Assembly (NCBI GenBank): GCA_905182985.1
Contig: CAJJDN010000061.1
Span: 150,799 to 214,798 of the forward strand
DNA length: 64,000 nt
DNA from: Paramecium sonneborni
Lineage: Eukaryota > Ciliophora > Oligohymenophorea > Peniculida > Parameciidae
Direction: 5' to 3'
Both the position numbers and the translations under genes were made by a program. This document shows positions 12,009 through 22,292 of the stretch, piece after piece (position 1 is the first letter of the stretch; the number at the start of each line of letters is the position of its first letter). The notes below the pieces were generated by a model. That model searched no databases. It saw only the letters and a program-made list of their open reading frames with translations, and was not told where the DNA came from.

Positions 12009-13529
12009 ATGATAAATGAATAAATACTTCAAGAACTTAAAAGCTCAAATTTTAAATCCATTATTGATAATTGTGTGTACCTTAAAAAAATATCAAATAC
12101 ATTATATGGAGATGCAGAAGTTTTAATTCATAAGATTTATAATGTTTAATTGATTCTGATCACAAAAATATTCCATAGAAAAGAAGAGGTTAAAAAACTG
12201 CAAGAAGAAACAGCAATGAGGCTAAACCTTATTTCAGAAAGAATACTACGTTTAATTTGTTTTAATAGTAATATGAAGTATTTAATATAGCAAAGGAAGT
12301 AAAGGAATTATGTGGTAACTTCTATAGAATCTAATGGATATATGAATTTCATTCATGTACACTTCAAGATAATATTTAACACAGAAAGAAAAAAGGAATG
12401 CCTTATACTGAATCAGAAATCATTAATCTTTTAGAAACAATACTATAAGGATTTCAAATTTTAAAATCTGTTTCTATTAGACATGGTTATCTTTAACCTA
12501 AACATATCATTCAAAAAACTAAATCTTAAAACTATTGTATTTCTGATATTAAGTTTATCACTAAAATGACTGAATATTAAGAAGTCTTATAAAAAATTGA
12601 CTCTCTTTAACAATGTTTCTTATCTCCAGAGCTCTTAAAAGAACTGCAAAAAGGCACTTAATAAGAAAATTCAAATTATGAAAAAAATGAAATCTTTTCA
12701 ATTGGATTAATCTTATTGAATTGTATGCTCCTTGATTATCCAGATATTTACGATCTCTCAAATTTTACTCTAAAGTAATCAAAACTTTGCTAATATTTAA
12801 ATGCTGCTGAATAAAAGTATGAGAGTGCCTAAATTTTAAGAGAAATGCTTCTGATTGACATTTATCATAGGTATGCAATTAATTGATAGTAGACCATCAT
12901 TAGAATAACTTATTTCATTACTTATGTAATTCAAATACAAAATGTAAATTAAACCATCTCCAAAACCTTAGACTAATTATATTCTTCATATTGATCAAAG
13001 TAAAGAAAACTATTCATCATTATACGATTGCAAATTTACCATTGAAAACCAATAACATTCTATAACTCCATAGAAATCCTAATAATAACGAGTTCATTCT
13101 CGTAAAATATCTTAATTGACACCAATTACACATCTTATACATTCTCCATTCAATTAGAACAAATAAGAAAATACAGAAGCTTCAACAATAAGCCAAAATA
13201 GTTACTTTTATTTGGATACTTCAAATATTAATTCGGATCCATATAACTTTACTTATAGGGATGTTACTCCAGAAAGAAATACTAAACCATGTACATCTCC
13301 ATATAAATGTATTGCTTCCAACAATTTACAAAATTCAAAAACTAACAATTATTTCTTTCCATCCTAAAAATAAAATGAAAACTCATTCTTACAATAACAA
13401 GAATAAATCAGTTATGATTTTGCAGAAGGAATAAAATTAAACGTTCCAAAATCGTTATAATTAGAATTTAAGAAATTAGAAAAAAGAAATTACCAATAAA
13501 TGAATTAATATTAATAGTAGTTATTTTGA
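12009..13529 (+). CDS. kinase-like protein lacking catalytic residues (predicted pseudokinase)
   Basis: Introns 12299-12327 (29 nt) and 12871-12889 (19 nt) give 490 residues with an exact codon count. Residues ~20-290 follow the kinase fold: beta-3/alpha-C (ILITKIFHRKEEVKKLQEE), hinge (WIYEFHSCTLQDNI), catalytic-loop region, an APE-like LSPELL, and alpha-F/G helices (NEIFSIGLILLNCM). The catalytic loop reads RHGYLQPKHI at 12479-12508 where HRDLKPxN is expected, so the catalytic Asp is absent. The DFG site reads SDIKF. No glycine-rich P-loop is seen. The C-terminal ~200 residues are Ser/Thr/Asn/Gln rich. Loss of catalysis is inferred from these residues; a scaffold or regulator role is likely. 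Confidence 0.7.
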
Positions 13530-13561
13530 AACAAATATTTTTTGATAATAAATTATGCTAT

Positions 13562-16500
13562 TCAAATATTAATTTCTTATTTTCTCAAATTCTTTATACT
13601 CTCATATTATTACATTAAATACTAACTAATTTTTTTTGAATATTCTTCTTTTGTTAAATCCTACTCATTCTAGATAAATAAAATCTCCTCAGGAATATTG
13701 AACTTTTCTTTTATTTTCTTATTAATTTCTTTTATCTTATTCTATTATAATATATTTTCATCATTTTATATCATTTTTTATTATTATTATTCTAATAGTT
13801 CTTAATTTTTATTTTATTCTATATATTTAGAAGGGTCTGCAATTATTTCAACTTATTCTTATTACTTTTCCTCATTTTTATTTGATTCATAATATTCTTT
13901 TTGCAGAGTTTATTTAAATTAACATACTTACTCTTACTATTATTAGTAGTTATTTTAAAGATTATTCTGTATTGATTTTATTTCTGGTGGATTAAAAAAT
14001 TTATTTTATTAGAAATTAAAAACATTCTAATCAACCCTAGGATTGTTGACATTTTATGAAGGTTAAAATACTTTTTAGTCGGTCTTTTAGTATAATTGAT
14101 TTTAATTTTGATTCTATTCAAATTGACCTTTATTTAATAAATACTATTACCTTATTAGAAATTGAATTCATTTTTTTATTGTTTTTGATCCGTATTGTTT
14201 TACGACTATTTAAAATTATGTAATATTTCAGGATTGAAAGGAAATTTTTAATTGGGGTTAGGAAAATTTTAATTGGGATTAGGAAAATTTTAAGGAAAAT
14301 ATTAATTCATTTAATTTTAGTTCATGGCTTAAGTTGGTTAGAATTAGTTAAAATTTGGAATTTCACTAATAGTATTTTAATTCTAATGCTTAAATTAGAA
14401 CTAAAAGTTATTTTACCACTACATAAAATTCTTATTATTTTATTAGTAAACATTTTAAGTGTTTTAATTAAAGTCAAATTATTTTCCTTTATTCTCATGT
14501 TAAAACTGAGCATTTTATAAAGGAATTTAAAAATTAAATTTTTATTTATTTAAATTCTAATAATCATTTTGAAAGTATAATGGTCTATTTTATTTAATTT
14601 AGTTTTAAGAAGCAACTTCATTTTAAGTCTTAATTAAACTTTAAGTAATTGTTCTTTCAAAATCTATTGCTTATTCTATTGAATATACTTTTTATATAAT
14701 TTCTAGTGAAGGTCTATCTTTAGGATTATAGCTTAACATTTATTTTATTAAAGTTTTATATTTCATATCAGTTTGAATTTAATCTATTTTTTAATGAATA
14801 GCTTATTCATCTTATTAGCAAGATAATATTTAATTTTGTATTTCATATAGAGTTCTGCCATTAAATAAAGGTTAGCAAGTATAAAGCTCAAATATTAAAG
14901 TTCCTAAAGACCAAATATCTGCAGAATCATCATAATTTTATGACTGTATAACTTCTGGAGCTTAATAGTATGGTGTTCCTACATTCATAGTTTTAAGAAT
15001 ATTATTTTATAAGGTACCTCTGGCATTATTTGATTGAATTTCTTTAATTTCACCAAAATCACATAATTTATATTGATTTCTACCTGTTATTGGATCTTTC
15101 TAAATTAAAATATTTTCAGGCTTAAGATCTCTGTGGAAAAAGTATTCTGCTCTTAAAACTTACAATTATCTGCACACCTTAAAATATTAATTATTTTTAT
15201 ACATCTAACAAAATTTTTTATATTTCTTATTATTATAATTTTTATTTCTATAACATTTAATAGAGATTGCCACCTGAACAATATTCTTGAATGATTACAA
15301 GGTAATTAATGTGAAAAAAATATTNAAAATTATGTAATATTTCAGGATTGAAAGGAAATTTTTAATTGGGGTTAGGAAAATTTTAATTGGGATTAGGAAA
15401 ATTTTAAGGAAAATATTAATTCATTTAATTTTAGTTCATGGCTTAAGTTGGTTAGAATTAGTTAAAATTTGGAATTTCACTAATAGTATTTTAATTCTAA
15501 TGCTTAAATTAGAACTAAAAGTTATTTTACCACTACATAAAATTCTTATTATTTTATTAGTAAACATTTTAAGTGTTTTAATTAAAGTCAAATTATTTTC
15601 CTTTATTCTCATGTTAAAACTGAGCATTTTATAAAGGAATTTAAAAATTAAATTTTTATTTATTTAAATTCTAATAATCATTTTGAAAGTATAATGGTCT
15701 ATTTTATTTAATTTAGTTTTAAGAAGCAACTTCATTTTAAGTCTTAATTAAACTTTAAGTAATTGTTCTTTCAAAATCTATTGCTTATTCTATTGAATAT
15801 ACTTTTTATATAATTTCTAGTGAAGGTCTATCTTTAGGATTATAGCTTAACATTTATTTTATTAAAGTTTTATATTTCATATCAGTTTGAATTTAATCTA
15901 TTTTTTAATGAATAGCTTATTCATCTTATTAGCAAGATAATATTTAATTTTGTATTTCATATAGAGTTCTGCCATTAAATAAAGGTTAGCAAGTATAAAG
16001 CTCAAATATTAAAGTTCCTAAAGACCAAATATCTGCAGAATCATCATAATTTTATGACTGTATAACTTCTGGAGCTTAATAGTATGGTGTTCCTACATTC
16101 ATAGTTTTAAGAATATTATTTTATAAGGTACCTCTGGCATTATTTGATTGAATTTCTTTAATTTCACCAAAATCACATAATTTATATTGATTTCTACCTG
16201 TTATTGGATCTTTCTAAATTAAAATATTTTCAGGCTTAAGATCTCTGTGGAAAAAGTATTCTGCTCTTAAAACTTACAATTATCTGCACACCTTAAAATA
16301 TTAATTATTTTTATACATCTAACAAAATTTTTTATATTTCTTATTATTATAATTTTTATTTCTATAACATTTAATAGAGATTGCCACCTGAACAATATTC
16401 TTGAATGATTACAAGGTAATTAATGTGAAAAAAATATTCGTATTAAATCAGCAAGCAACTAAAAGAGTTCTATTTTCTGAAATAAATTTATAAGAAATTT

Positions 16501-16661
16501 ATTTCACTCTATTTCATCTGAGTAACTCTTTTCAATGCATAAAATTTCTCATCATCTCCTTTTACTTGATAGACGTATCCTTAACTTCCATTATCTAAAC
16601 TTTTAATAATGGTGTAGGTTGTTCTTTATCCTTTTATCCTCTCATTTGGAAAAAAGTTCAT
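13562..16661 (-). CDS. Ser/Thr protein kinase with Gln/Asn-rich tail, split by assembly duplication
   Basis: Read minus-strand from ATG 16661 to 15326, then continued at 14211 down to TGA 13562, the gene gives 645 residues with introns of 25 nt (16292-16316) and 23 nt (14128-14150). The kinase domain is intact: P-loop LDNGSQGYVYQ, ALKRV lysine, VIIQEYCSGGNLYQ hinge, HRDLKPEN loop, CDFGE, APEV, DIWSLGTL. The tail from about residue 300 is dominated by Gln and Asn, with an NFPNPNQ tandem repeat, then a coiled segment. As written, the locus contains block 14212-15324 twice, which would break the protein; collapsing the copies restores an exact frame. Substrate unknown. Confidence 0.75.
14212..15324. 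repeat. first copy of exact 1,113-bp duplication (gap 3)
   Basis: Identical to 15326-16438 with a single N at 15325. It lies inside the kinase gene and covers most of the kinase domain plus part of the Gln-rich tail. Confidence 0.95.
15325..15325. other. assembly gap (single N), join 3
   Basis: A lone N between identical 1,113-base blocks inside the protein kinase gene, same pattern as joins 1 and 2. Confidence 0.95.
15326..16438. repeat. second copy of exact 1,113-bp duplication (gap 3)
   Basis: Offset 1,114 bases from the first copy. This copy joins in frame to the kinase N-terminus at 16439-16661. The first copy joins to the C-terminus below 14212. Collapsing them yields one intact gene. 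Confidence 0.95.
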
Positions 16662-17344
16662 TTTCAATCAATCAAAATTTAAATAAAAAATATTTATTAT
16701 GTTGTATTGATAAGTTAAACAATATTTAAATAGGCTTGTTGATTTTAGTTATAAAACAATTCTATAAAATAATCATAATTAAAATAAACAACAGAAAAAT
16801 AGATTAAATTTATTTTTTTTTTATTTAATAACTTAGATTTATAGCATTCAATTCAAAATTTATTTGATTTACACTTAACAAATATTTAAAAATATAAATC
16901 AATATAAAATATAATATAAGAAGCATTTAATTCACTCATATTGAAATTAAAATAAATATATAGAAACTATATTAATTTTTTAAAACTTTATCTAATAAGA
17001 GTTATGGATATATAAATATATCATTATTTTTATTTGCTTTGTAATATTATTGGATATACATATTGAGATAAAAATGTAGCAATATTTACCTTAATTTTAC
17101 TTGTTAGGAAAATATGATTTTCTTAATAATTATTTATAACTAAGAGTAATCAAAATCAGTTAATTCATTTTATTTTGTGGTATGTATAGATTTTTCTAAA
17201 AAATCTAAATTTGCCTAGATAGGTGAAATAGAAATAAATGTGATCTCTCAGAAATTGAACTCTTAAGAGTTTATGTTGACCAAAAATTTTAAGTTTAAAT
17301 ATACACTAATTTCAATGTTTTAAAAAATTTATATGTTAAGTGAT
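16662..17344. other. A+T-rich stretch, no gene resolved
   Basis: About 680 bases upstream of the kinase gene. One minus-strand frame stays open for some distance from the coiled-coil gene at 17345 but reads as low-complexity sequence, so I do not call it. Nothing else recognised. Confidence 0.4.
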
Positions 17345-17791
17345 TCACTTTTTGGATATCATTGTTTTTAAGTAAAGTAATTTTGATTCGAGATCATTAA
17401 TGAGGTTTATCTTTGATTCTAAGTTTTCTTAAAAATCATCTAAATAATTTTGGTTCGTCTTTCTATTTTAGTTCATGCTTGATTCATTTTTTGAATGATC
17501 ATTGTTTCTCTTTTATTATATTATTTTCTTTTTTTAAATCATTTTCGATGAAATTTTTGGGATAACAAGTAAGTAAGAAACAGTACAAATATTTTTCAAT
17601 TCTTTACAAATGAACTCAATTTTTTCATTTTCAGAAGTTTTAAGTTCCTCATTTGTTTTGATTTCATTTTAAAGTTGACTCTTTATTTCCATAATACTTT
17701 CTAATTGTTTGGAAAAATTTATTAATATGTAAAAATATTCCTAATTTGGTAATCAAGATCCGTTTAATCTATTTTCAAAAAATGAATTCAT
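17345..17791 (-). pseudogene. possible small coiled-coil gene with an in-frame TGA
   Basis: A 149-codon frame from ATG 17791 to TGA 17345 is interrupted by TGA at 17753-17755. After that point it reads as a convincing coiled coil (FSKQLESIMEIKSQLQNEIK, ENEKIEFICKELK, FQENLESKINLINDLESKLL). No GT-AG intron removes the TGA. It could be a decayed gene, a sequencing error, or a gene that starts at a later methionine. A middle segment (CTVSYLLVIPKISSK) is hydrophobic and might be an unrecognised intron. Function unknown. Confidence 0.3.
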
Positions 17792-17854
17792 AGAATTAAA
17801 TGATGTAATATTTAATTTTATATAATTAATTTTATTATTATCGAAATATTAAAA

Positions 17855-18992
17855 ATGACAGAAGAAATTTTAAGTCAATATTTTCCTAAATAAAACAGTG
17901 GAGCTGCTATATTAAAAGACATACTTCGAGATGGTCTAGAATAAGCATTCATTGGTAAATTTAAGAATGACAATGATTAAATAAATATTTCAGAATTTAA
18001 ATTAAGACATCATTTCGATAAAAAAGATAATGATTAATTTCTTGAATAAATTAAAAAGAAACTCAAACTTAATAATCAGAAAGCTGAGATGAGATGTGTA
18101 AACATTATTCAAAATATCAGAGTTGAAACTGATTTAAATTACAATCCTAAATATTTCCAAGAAAATACATTCTTTGTGAATTAAAATTTGGATGCTATAA
18201 AATAGAAAATAATTGAAAAGAATATTGAAGAAAGAAATAAAAAGGCATAAGAATTTAAATCTATGCAAAAAGCTCTAAACATTTGGTTTTAATAATCATA
18301 ATAATAAAAAAATGAAGATGCAAACAAATAATAGCAATAAACAAATAAAAAATAAATGAATTCTTCATCTCTTATTACTGTCAAACAACATCTAACTGAA
18401 GGAATTTAAGTTTCTGGAGTCATTACAACTAAATAAGGATATAAATTGACATATCCTAATTTAACATATATTATTAAAGCCACTGATATTCCAGAAAGAG
18501 AATCTTAATGCTCTTTTATTAAGAAAATCAGACCATTAAAATAAATAGATTTTGATTATCTTGATGATTTGAGAAGATATGTCTGGAAATACAAGCAATA
18601 TATTTAATTTTTCAAAATCCTACTTAAAGTATCATAAGGAAATATAGAAATTTCAGAAACCCTTGTAAAAATTTAATAAAGAATGAAAACAGGATTTTAT
18701 CATGTTATGACCTTCTACCACATCTCAAATAGAAGTTGGTCTATTTGTAAAATAATCAAGGATTTAAATAAAAAGGGACTATATCAAAGAGAAAGGTAGA
18801 ATCTTTATGATGTATTAAATCAATATATGACAATAGACAATTTTATAAAATATTTAAGAAGATCTTGGGGAAATTTTCAATCCTTTTTTGTTTTAATCAG
18901 ATTATGTTCCAATAGAAGAACAATTCATTTCATTTGAATAATATAAAAAAAGACTTCAAGAAGTTATTGTAATGAGAGAAAATGGAGCTTGA
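17855..18992 (+). CDS. uncharacterised ~380-residue protein with a homopolymer slip near the C-terminus
   Basis: A frame of 344 codons without TGA runs from ATG 17855 to about 18885. There the coding sense moves by one base inside a run of six T (18884-18889). In the new frame the sequence continues DYVPIEEQFISFEQYKKRLQ to TGA 18990-18992; the unshifted frame ends at 18937. The protein is charged, with a Gln-rich segment near residue 150 and no membrane span. I do not recognise it. The slip resembles those in two other genes of the window and is probably a base-count error. Confidence 0.45.
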
Positions 18993-19257
18993 CTTGATCA
19001 CAATATATTATTTTATTAAAATCATTATTTTTGTAGAAACTATTGAAATATGATATTTTTGTTTCATTTAAAAGTTAAAAAAATAGAGTTGTTATAAGAA
19101 GTATCTTTCTTATACAGTTTTAATGAACTAATTAAAAACCTATTTTCTAATATTTAATAGATATAATAAAAGAAATAGTATCTTAAATTATTGGTTTTGT
19201 AAACTAAGCTTTAATTTTGATAATATTTTTGAATAAAATGATTGTAATCGTTTTTAG
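18993..19257. other. intergenic stretch, no gene seen
   Basis: A+T-rich sequence between the unknown gene and the MORN-like stretch; no open frame or motif found. Confidence 0.4.
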
Positions 19258-19840
19258 TAAGAGAAGGAAAGAAGACTTGAAGAAATAACTAATTGTAAAA
19301 GTACTCTGAAATTTTATTATAGTGCTTTGAAAATGAATAAGATGCTAAATAAGAGTTAGAGAATGGTATCTCAATTAAAGCATTTTGAACAATGAAATTT
19401 GATGAGATAACAAAAGCATTGGAGAAGGATTGGAAGTATATGATGAGGATAAAAATGAATTAAATTATTATGTAGATGGATTTGGAAAGGGATTGAAAGT
19501 ATAAAGAGGAAGAAAGAGAGCCTAAAGACAGAAAATTGGGAAATAAAATACATTGGATTTGGAAAAGGTTAAAATGTTTATGAGGAGAAGAAGAAAGAGA
19601 ATGATTAAGTAAAGGGGAGGATGTTTGTAAAGTGGAAAGTTAAGAAAAAATGAATTTCAGAGGAATGGTTTTGGAGAGTCTTTAGGAACGATTGATAATT
19701 AGGACAAATAAATAGAAGGTTAAAGTTAATATGTAAAGTTGCTAAGAAATTTAAGAAAAAAGGATGATTATTAATATTACTTTGAAAAAAGAGGATTTCA
19801 ATTATAAATAGAAAAATATGGCTTATATGTTATATAAACG
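19258..19840 (+). pseudogene. MORN-like repeat gene with broken frame
   Basis: Purine-rich coding-like sequence whose translation shows three spaced glycine motifs typical of MORN repeats: SIGEGLEVYDED, YYVDGFGKGLKV and YIGFGKGQNVYEE, about 22-25 residues apart. The motifs lie in two different frames, and at least two one-base shifts are needed to read through. No GT-AG introns explain the shifts. MORN proteins usually sit on membranes or the cortex as scaffolds. This may be a decayed gene or one damaged by base-count errors. It ends close to the convergent alveolin-like gene, whose stop is at 19851. Confidence 0.35.
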
Positions 19841-19850
19841 ATTATGATAA

Positions 19851-20824
19851 TCAATCTCTATCAAAGAGTCTGTCTAAAAAGCTCTTTTATTTCTATTGTG
19901 GTTATTGGGTTGGTTATGGGTTAGCTCTTGGGTTTTAAGCCTGTTGTAAATTAAAATATAATACTTATGTTCTATCCAATGGTTATTAGGGTCTAGCTTA
20001 TGGGACTGTTCTGGTTGGTACTTAGGTTTAGGCTAATGGTAGACTAGCCACTGGAGGGGGAACATAAGTTGTTTATTAAAGTGGAACAGTTTAAACTGGG
20101 GCTGGGGCATATTAAATTGGTTATGGAGCATATTAAACTGGTTATGGAGCATATTAGACTGGTTATTGAACATATTGAACTGGTTAAACAACTGATTATG
20201 TGACAACTGGTTAAGCAACAACTTATTAAACAGGTTGAGCAACAACTTATTAAACTGGTTAAGCAACAACTTATTAAACAGCTTATTGATGAACAACTTA
20301 TCTCTCCACTGGATAATATTCAACTCTTTCTTAATATCTATCTACAGGAACGTATTCTGAAAATTTAAATTTTTAAATGTTGTACCTGTATATTTTTCTT
20401 AGAAGACTTATGGTACATATTCTGTTTGATATTCAACTGCATAATAATCAGTAACATATTTCTCTCTTGGCACTTAGATTCTTTATCTCACTTCTTCATA
20501 TTCAAGCACAGTTTTCTCATATGGAACATATTCAATTCTGCTCTCTCCTTTAATTGTTGGTTGAGCAACAACAGATTGAGCAACAACTGGTTAAGCAACA
20601 ACTTGTTGAGTAACAACTGGTTAAGCAACAACTGGTTAAGCAACAACTTGTTGAGGTACATAGGTTTAAGGGACAACCTATTGAACGACGGGTGGTGCAT
20701 ATGAATATCTTAATGGTGAAAGAGGAGCACCATATGGTTAAACATAACTGGGTTATCCATAGTATGGTTGTTGTGGGGCTTATGGGATTTATTGGGGATG
20801 TTATGATGGTGGGATATTGCTCAT
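19851..20824 (-). CDS. alveolin-like (IMC) cortical protein with VVAQP repeats
   Basis: Two exons (intron 20357-20385, 29 nt) give 314 residues. A proline/glutamine/tyrosine-rich head (residues ~1-55) leads into repeated VVAQP/VVTQQ units. The central block (about residues 90-165) is alveolin-like: IEYVPYEKTVLEYEEVRQRI, PREKYVTDYY, VEYQTEYVPQ, EYVPVDRYQERVEYYPVE, with alternating charged and Val/Tyr/Pro residues. A second repeat region (VQQVVAQP, then PVQYAPQ) follows, and the protein ends LDRLFDRD. Alveolins form the membrane skeleton under the alveolar sacs of ciliates, dinoflagellates and apicomplexans. The family call rests on composition and repeat style. Spliced length is exact. Confidence 0.7.
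20040..20660. repeat. short tandem coding repeats in the alveolin-like gene
   Basis: Three arrays of related units lie inside the gene. At ~20095-20185 a 21-bp unit with core CATATTAAACTGGTTATGGA encodes PVQYAPQ. At ~20205-20290 units with core GGTTAAGCAACAACTTATTA encode VQQVVAQP. At ~20570-20650 15-bp units with core GGTTAAGCAACAACT encode VVAQP. The units keep the nucleotide pattern as well as the protein pattern, so they probably spread by slippage or unequal exchange. The opposite strand is also open across these repeats, only as a shadow. Confidence 0.75.
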
Positions 20825-20895
20825 ATAAATTTTATTTAAAAACTGAGAGGGAAAAAAAGATATGAATTAGCCCTTCTTATAATTAATTAATTTAA

Positions 20896-22282
20896 ATGAA
20901 TTAAGAGGAATAAGCAAAAGAATCAATTGAAAGAGAGTCAGATGATAATGAAAAGAATGATAAGAAAGACCAAGGGGTACCACTAGAACAAAAGAAGAAA
21001 AAGAAGAAAAATAAAAAGAAAAAGAAATGGGGAGAAGAAGGTAATTTAAAATTAAATTATTAATAGAGGAAATTCTTACAGATTTTGATGATGATTGGCA
21101 AAATAAAGTTAAACAATCTAAAATTTTATAAGATCCAGATCTCCCTTAGCATATAAAGGAGAAGTATGCAATTTATGAAAATAATCCATTTATGATGATA
21201 ATTTCAAATGTACCTTTAAATGTTCAATTGAAAGAATTGGAAGAGTATTTTAATACACTTATAACATCTCTTGATCCTAAAATAAGTAAATTAATTGCTG
21301 ATATTAGATGAGAGACCAATCAAATCTATTGAATATGGAGCCACTAAGTCTTGGGTTGTTTTAGAATGCAGTTCAAAAGAAGCAAAAAGAGCTCTTGTCA
21401 CTTAAGATTAAGTTTAATTTGTCAACAATTGTAAAATCAAAGTAGAAAGACCAAGAAAATTTTTAGAGAGAATTCTAAATCCATAAGCAAAGGATGGGGA
21501 ACTGAATTAGGAATAGAAACAAGAAGATAATACTAGATTATATTTAGGAGGATTGCCTACTTATTTAAGGGATGAAGATGTGATGAAACTCATTCAATCC
21601 TTTGGAATAACTAAATATTTTAATCTAGTCAAGGATACAACTTCAAATACTGAAATTTCTAAAGGTTATTGTTTCTTTGAATATGAAAATGCTGTTTCTA
21701 CAGCCAAGGCTCTAAAAGCATTGAATAATTTATAAATTGGAGATAAAAAATTGAAAATTTGCAAAGTTTAAGGAGAACCATAAACCAATAAAAAAATAAA
21801 TGGTAAAGATCAACCATCTAATTATGCTGGTTCATTTTTAGCCTCGTGTGATTTATTAAGAATTCCTTAAGTTTAATAAATGTTAACTATACCATAATCT
21901 GCTTTGATTCCAAGCAAAGTTGTCTAATTTTTAAATATGGTAATATTGTCTTTTAATTATTTAGTGTTCAATTTAGGATTTATATGAAGATGATATTTTT
22001 GAAGAAATTATGGAAGATATAAGGAGTGAATGTATGCGTTTTGGATAAATAGAAAAAATTGAAATTCCTAGACCTGATAAGGAATCAGGGTAATTATATA
22101 TTTTTCGAAATAGTTTCTGCAATCCTGCTGTTGGCAAAATTTTTGTTAAGTTTTACTATCAAATTCCTGCCAAAAAAGCAAAATTTCATTTAGCTGGAAG
22201 AACATACAATAAGAGAACTGTTATTACTTCATTCTATCCTGAAGAATAATTTGATTATAAAGACTATTTGATAAATGGATGA
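20896..22282 (+). CDS. U2AF large subunit (U2AF65-like splicing factor)
   Basis: Introns 21041-21066 (26 nt), 21286-21307 (22 nt) and 21940-21964 (25 nt) give 437 residues with an exact codon count. A short Lys-rich N-terminus replaces the RS domain. It is followed by a diverged RRM1 (NPFMMIISNVPLNVQLKELE ... KSWVVLECSS), RRM2 (TRLYLGGLPTYLRDEDVMKL ... ISKGYCFFEYE) and a C-terminal UHM (EEIMEDIRSECMRFGQIEKI, IPRPD, VGKIFVKF, HLAGRTYNKRTVITSFYP). U2AF65 binds the 3' end of introns and recruits SF1/U2 snRNP. The UHM is highly characteristic. Of interest in a genome whose introns are too short for a real polypyrimidine tract. Confidence 0.9.
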
Positions 22283-22292
22283 TTTAATTATT

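Noticed and set aside
20426..20704. Plus-strand open frame of 92 codons (NNWLSNN repeats)
   Set aside because: It is the antisense shadow of the alveolin-like repeats; the minus-strand protein has an intron, proper start and stop, and family-like composition.
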